Assembly: GCA_018268735.1 (NCBI GenBank)
Contig: JAFDWA010000086.1
Location: 1 to 6,681, forward strand
DNA: 6,681 bases
Direction of reading: 5' to 3'
From: Actinomycetota bacterium
GTDB taxonomy: Bacteria > Actinomycetota > Acidimicrobiia > Acidimicrobiales > Microtrichaceae
The notes under the pieces are model-generated. The model was not told the DNA's origin, made no database searches, and saw nothing but the letters and a program-made list of their open reading frames with translations. Numbering within the stretch: position 1 is the stretch's first letter; every line of letters begins with the position of its first letter. Positions 5,690 to 6,681 of this stretch are shown one piece after another. A program made the position numbers and the translations under genes.

Positions 5690-6681
5690 TCAGCTGATCC
5701 CGAGCCGGTCCGCCAGCGCAGCGGAGCGCTCGAGGACCTCCCGTCGGGTGGTTCCCGGGACCGACAGCGCCACCCAGTCGACCCCCATCGACGACAGCTG
5801 CGACACCTCCTCCACGAGTGGATCCACCCCTCGGTCGGGGTCCTCGAGGTACTCCGCCAGCGAGAACGGCACGAAGCAGGTCGTGAGCGGGTCGGTCCGG
5901 CCGACGGCATCGCAGAGCTCGCGGCAGTCGACCAGGCGCCGACGCAGGGTGTCGAGGTCGGCGATCGCGGCTGTCCGCACCGCCGACTCCATGCCGGCCG
6001 GCGTCGGGAACGGCGACCAACCCTGGGCGAGGGTGACCGCACGGCGCATCGCAGCACGGCTGTTGCCGCCCACCCAGATCGGCGGATGCGGATGCTGCAG
6101 AGGCCGCGGCTCGGAGGTGACCGATCGTGCGTCGTAGCCGGGACCCGCAGCGGCGAGCGACTCCTCGCTCCAGATTCGAGGGAGGAGCGCGAGCATGTCC
6201 TCGAGTCGAGCGGTGCGGTCCTCGAAGTCGACGCCGAGTGCCCGGAACTCGGGACGCAGGTACCCCGCGGCCACCCCCACGATCAGACGCCCGGAGGACA
6301 CGACGTCGAGCGACGCCAACGCCTTCGCTGCGAGGAACGGGTTCCGGTACGGCAGCACGTACACGTTGGTGTGCAGGAGCAGGCGTCGAGTCGCCGCTGC
6401 CGCCACCGCGAGCGCGACGGTCGGCTCCATCGCCTGGTGTCCGCCACCGGCGAGCCAGCGGTCATCGGGTGCCGGGTGGTCTGTCACGTAGGCGGCGTGG
6501 AAGCCGAGCCGCTCGTAGGCTCCGGCGAGCTCCGCGATCGCCTCCCCGGACACGAGCTCCGCACCGGAGCGCACCCGGTCGACGGGCAGGCCGAGCGAGA
6601 TGCGCAGCGACGGGGCGAAGCGCTCGGTGATCCACCGACGGGCCAGCGTGACCGCCCGTTCGGTGACCGCGTGTCCACCCG
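5690..6681 (-). CDS. LLM class F420-dependent oxidoreductase (luciferase-like), 5' end probably outside window
   Basis: This is a TIM-barrel luciferase-like monooxygenase family protein of the kind that in actinobacteria usually uses coenzyme F420 rather than FMN. Characteristic segments are AYERLGFHAAYVTDHPAP, LLLHTNVYVLPYRNPFLAAKALASLDVVSSGRLIVGVAAGY, the FEDRTARLEDMLALLPRIW helix, and PPIWVGGNSRAAMRRAVTLAQGW. The first in-frame start codon seen is a GTG at 6574 (294 residues). That start would omit the expected first beta strand, which is readable just upstream as LRISLGLPVD. The frame stays open from there to the right edge with no ATG or GTG, so the true start is probably beyond the window, or a rare CTG is used. 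The residues before the strand (ERAVTLARRWITERFAPS) are unusual for the family and might belong to an N-terminal extension. The substrate is unknown. The gene ends 9 nt from the convergent isochorismatase-fold gene. Confidence 0.87.
   Translation of the reverse strand, partial: GGHAVTERAVTLARRWITERFAPSLRISLGLPVDRVRSGAELVSGEAIAELAGAYERLGFHAAYVTDHPAPDDRWLAGGGHQAMEPTVALAVAAAATRRLLLHTNVYVLPYRNPFLAAKALASLDVVSSGRLIVGVAAGYLRPEFRALGVDFEDRTARLEDMLALLPRIWSEESLAAAGPGYDARSVTSEPRPLQHPHPPIWVGGNSRAAMRRAVTLAQGWSPFPTPAGMESAVRTAAIADLDTLRRRLVDCRELCDAVGRTDPLTTCFVPFSLAEYLEDPDRGVDPLVEEVSQLSSMGVDWVALSVPGTTRREVLERSAALADRLGIS

Overview
The window is GC-rich DNA, estimated by eye at close to 70% G+C. Third-position G/C bias is strong enough to open long spurious frames opposite the real genes. 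The gene content is an actinobacterial mix: an F420-type luciferase-like oxidoreductase, an amidohydrolase of the aminocarboxymuconate-semialdehyde decarboxylase-like type, a SnoaL-like protein, and GTG starts. I infer a high-GC actinobacterium, possibly Acidimicrobiia or a mycobacterial relative. The window alone cannot settle the genus.

Left part (1-1740): the window opens inside an aldehyde dehydrogenase gene on the + strand and keeps its last ~196 codons, beginning at the catalytic-cysteine motif. A 17-bp tandem duplication lies exactly across its stop codon. Converging on it from the - strand is a secreted, probably lipid-anchored alpha/beta hydrolase.

Middle part (1740-3750): going upstream on the - strand come a YqgE/AlgH-family protein and a metal-dependent amidohydrolase. 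The amidohydrolase has a strong ribosome binding site. About 50 nt upstream of its GTG start is a perfect 10-3-10 inverted repeat, most likely a repressor operator. Amidohydrolase, YqgE and lipoprotein hydrolase are separated by only 82 and 43 nt and may form one transcript.

Right part (3809-5084): a SnoaL/NTF2-fold protein and a Maf-family nucleotide pyrophosphatase form a tight - strand pair, 10 nt apart. Divergent from Maf, on the + strand, is an isochorismatase-fold protein that appears to have lost all three catalytic triad residues. Its 3' end converges, with a 9-nt gap, on a - strand luciferase-like F420-dependent oxidoreductase whose reading frame stays open to the right edge.

Aldehyde dehydrogenase, amidohydrolase, SnoaL-like protein, isochorismatase-fold protein and F420 oxidoreductase together suggest a catabolic neighbourhood for cyclic or aromatic compounds, interleaved with housekeeping genes (maf, yqgE). 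That functional link is inference. I see no mobile element, CRISPR array, tRNA or rRNA. No gap between genes exceeds 200 nt. The best leads are the cysteine-less isochorismatase homologue and the operator palindrome; I did not find a clear new multi-gene system.
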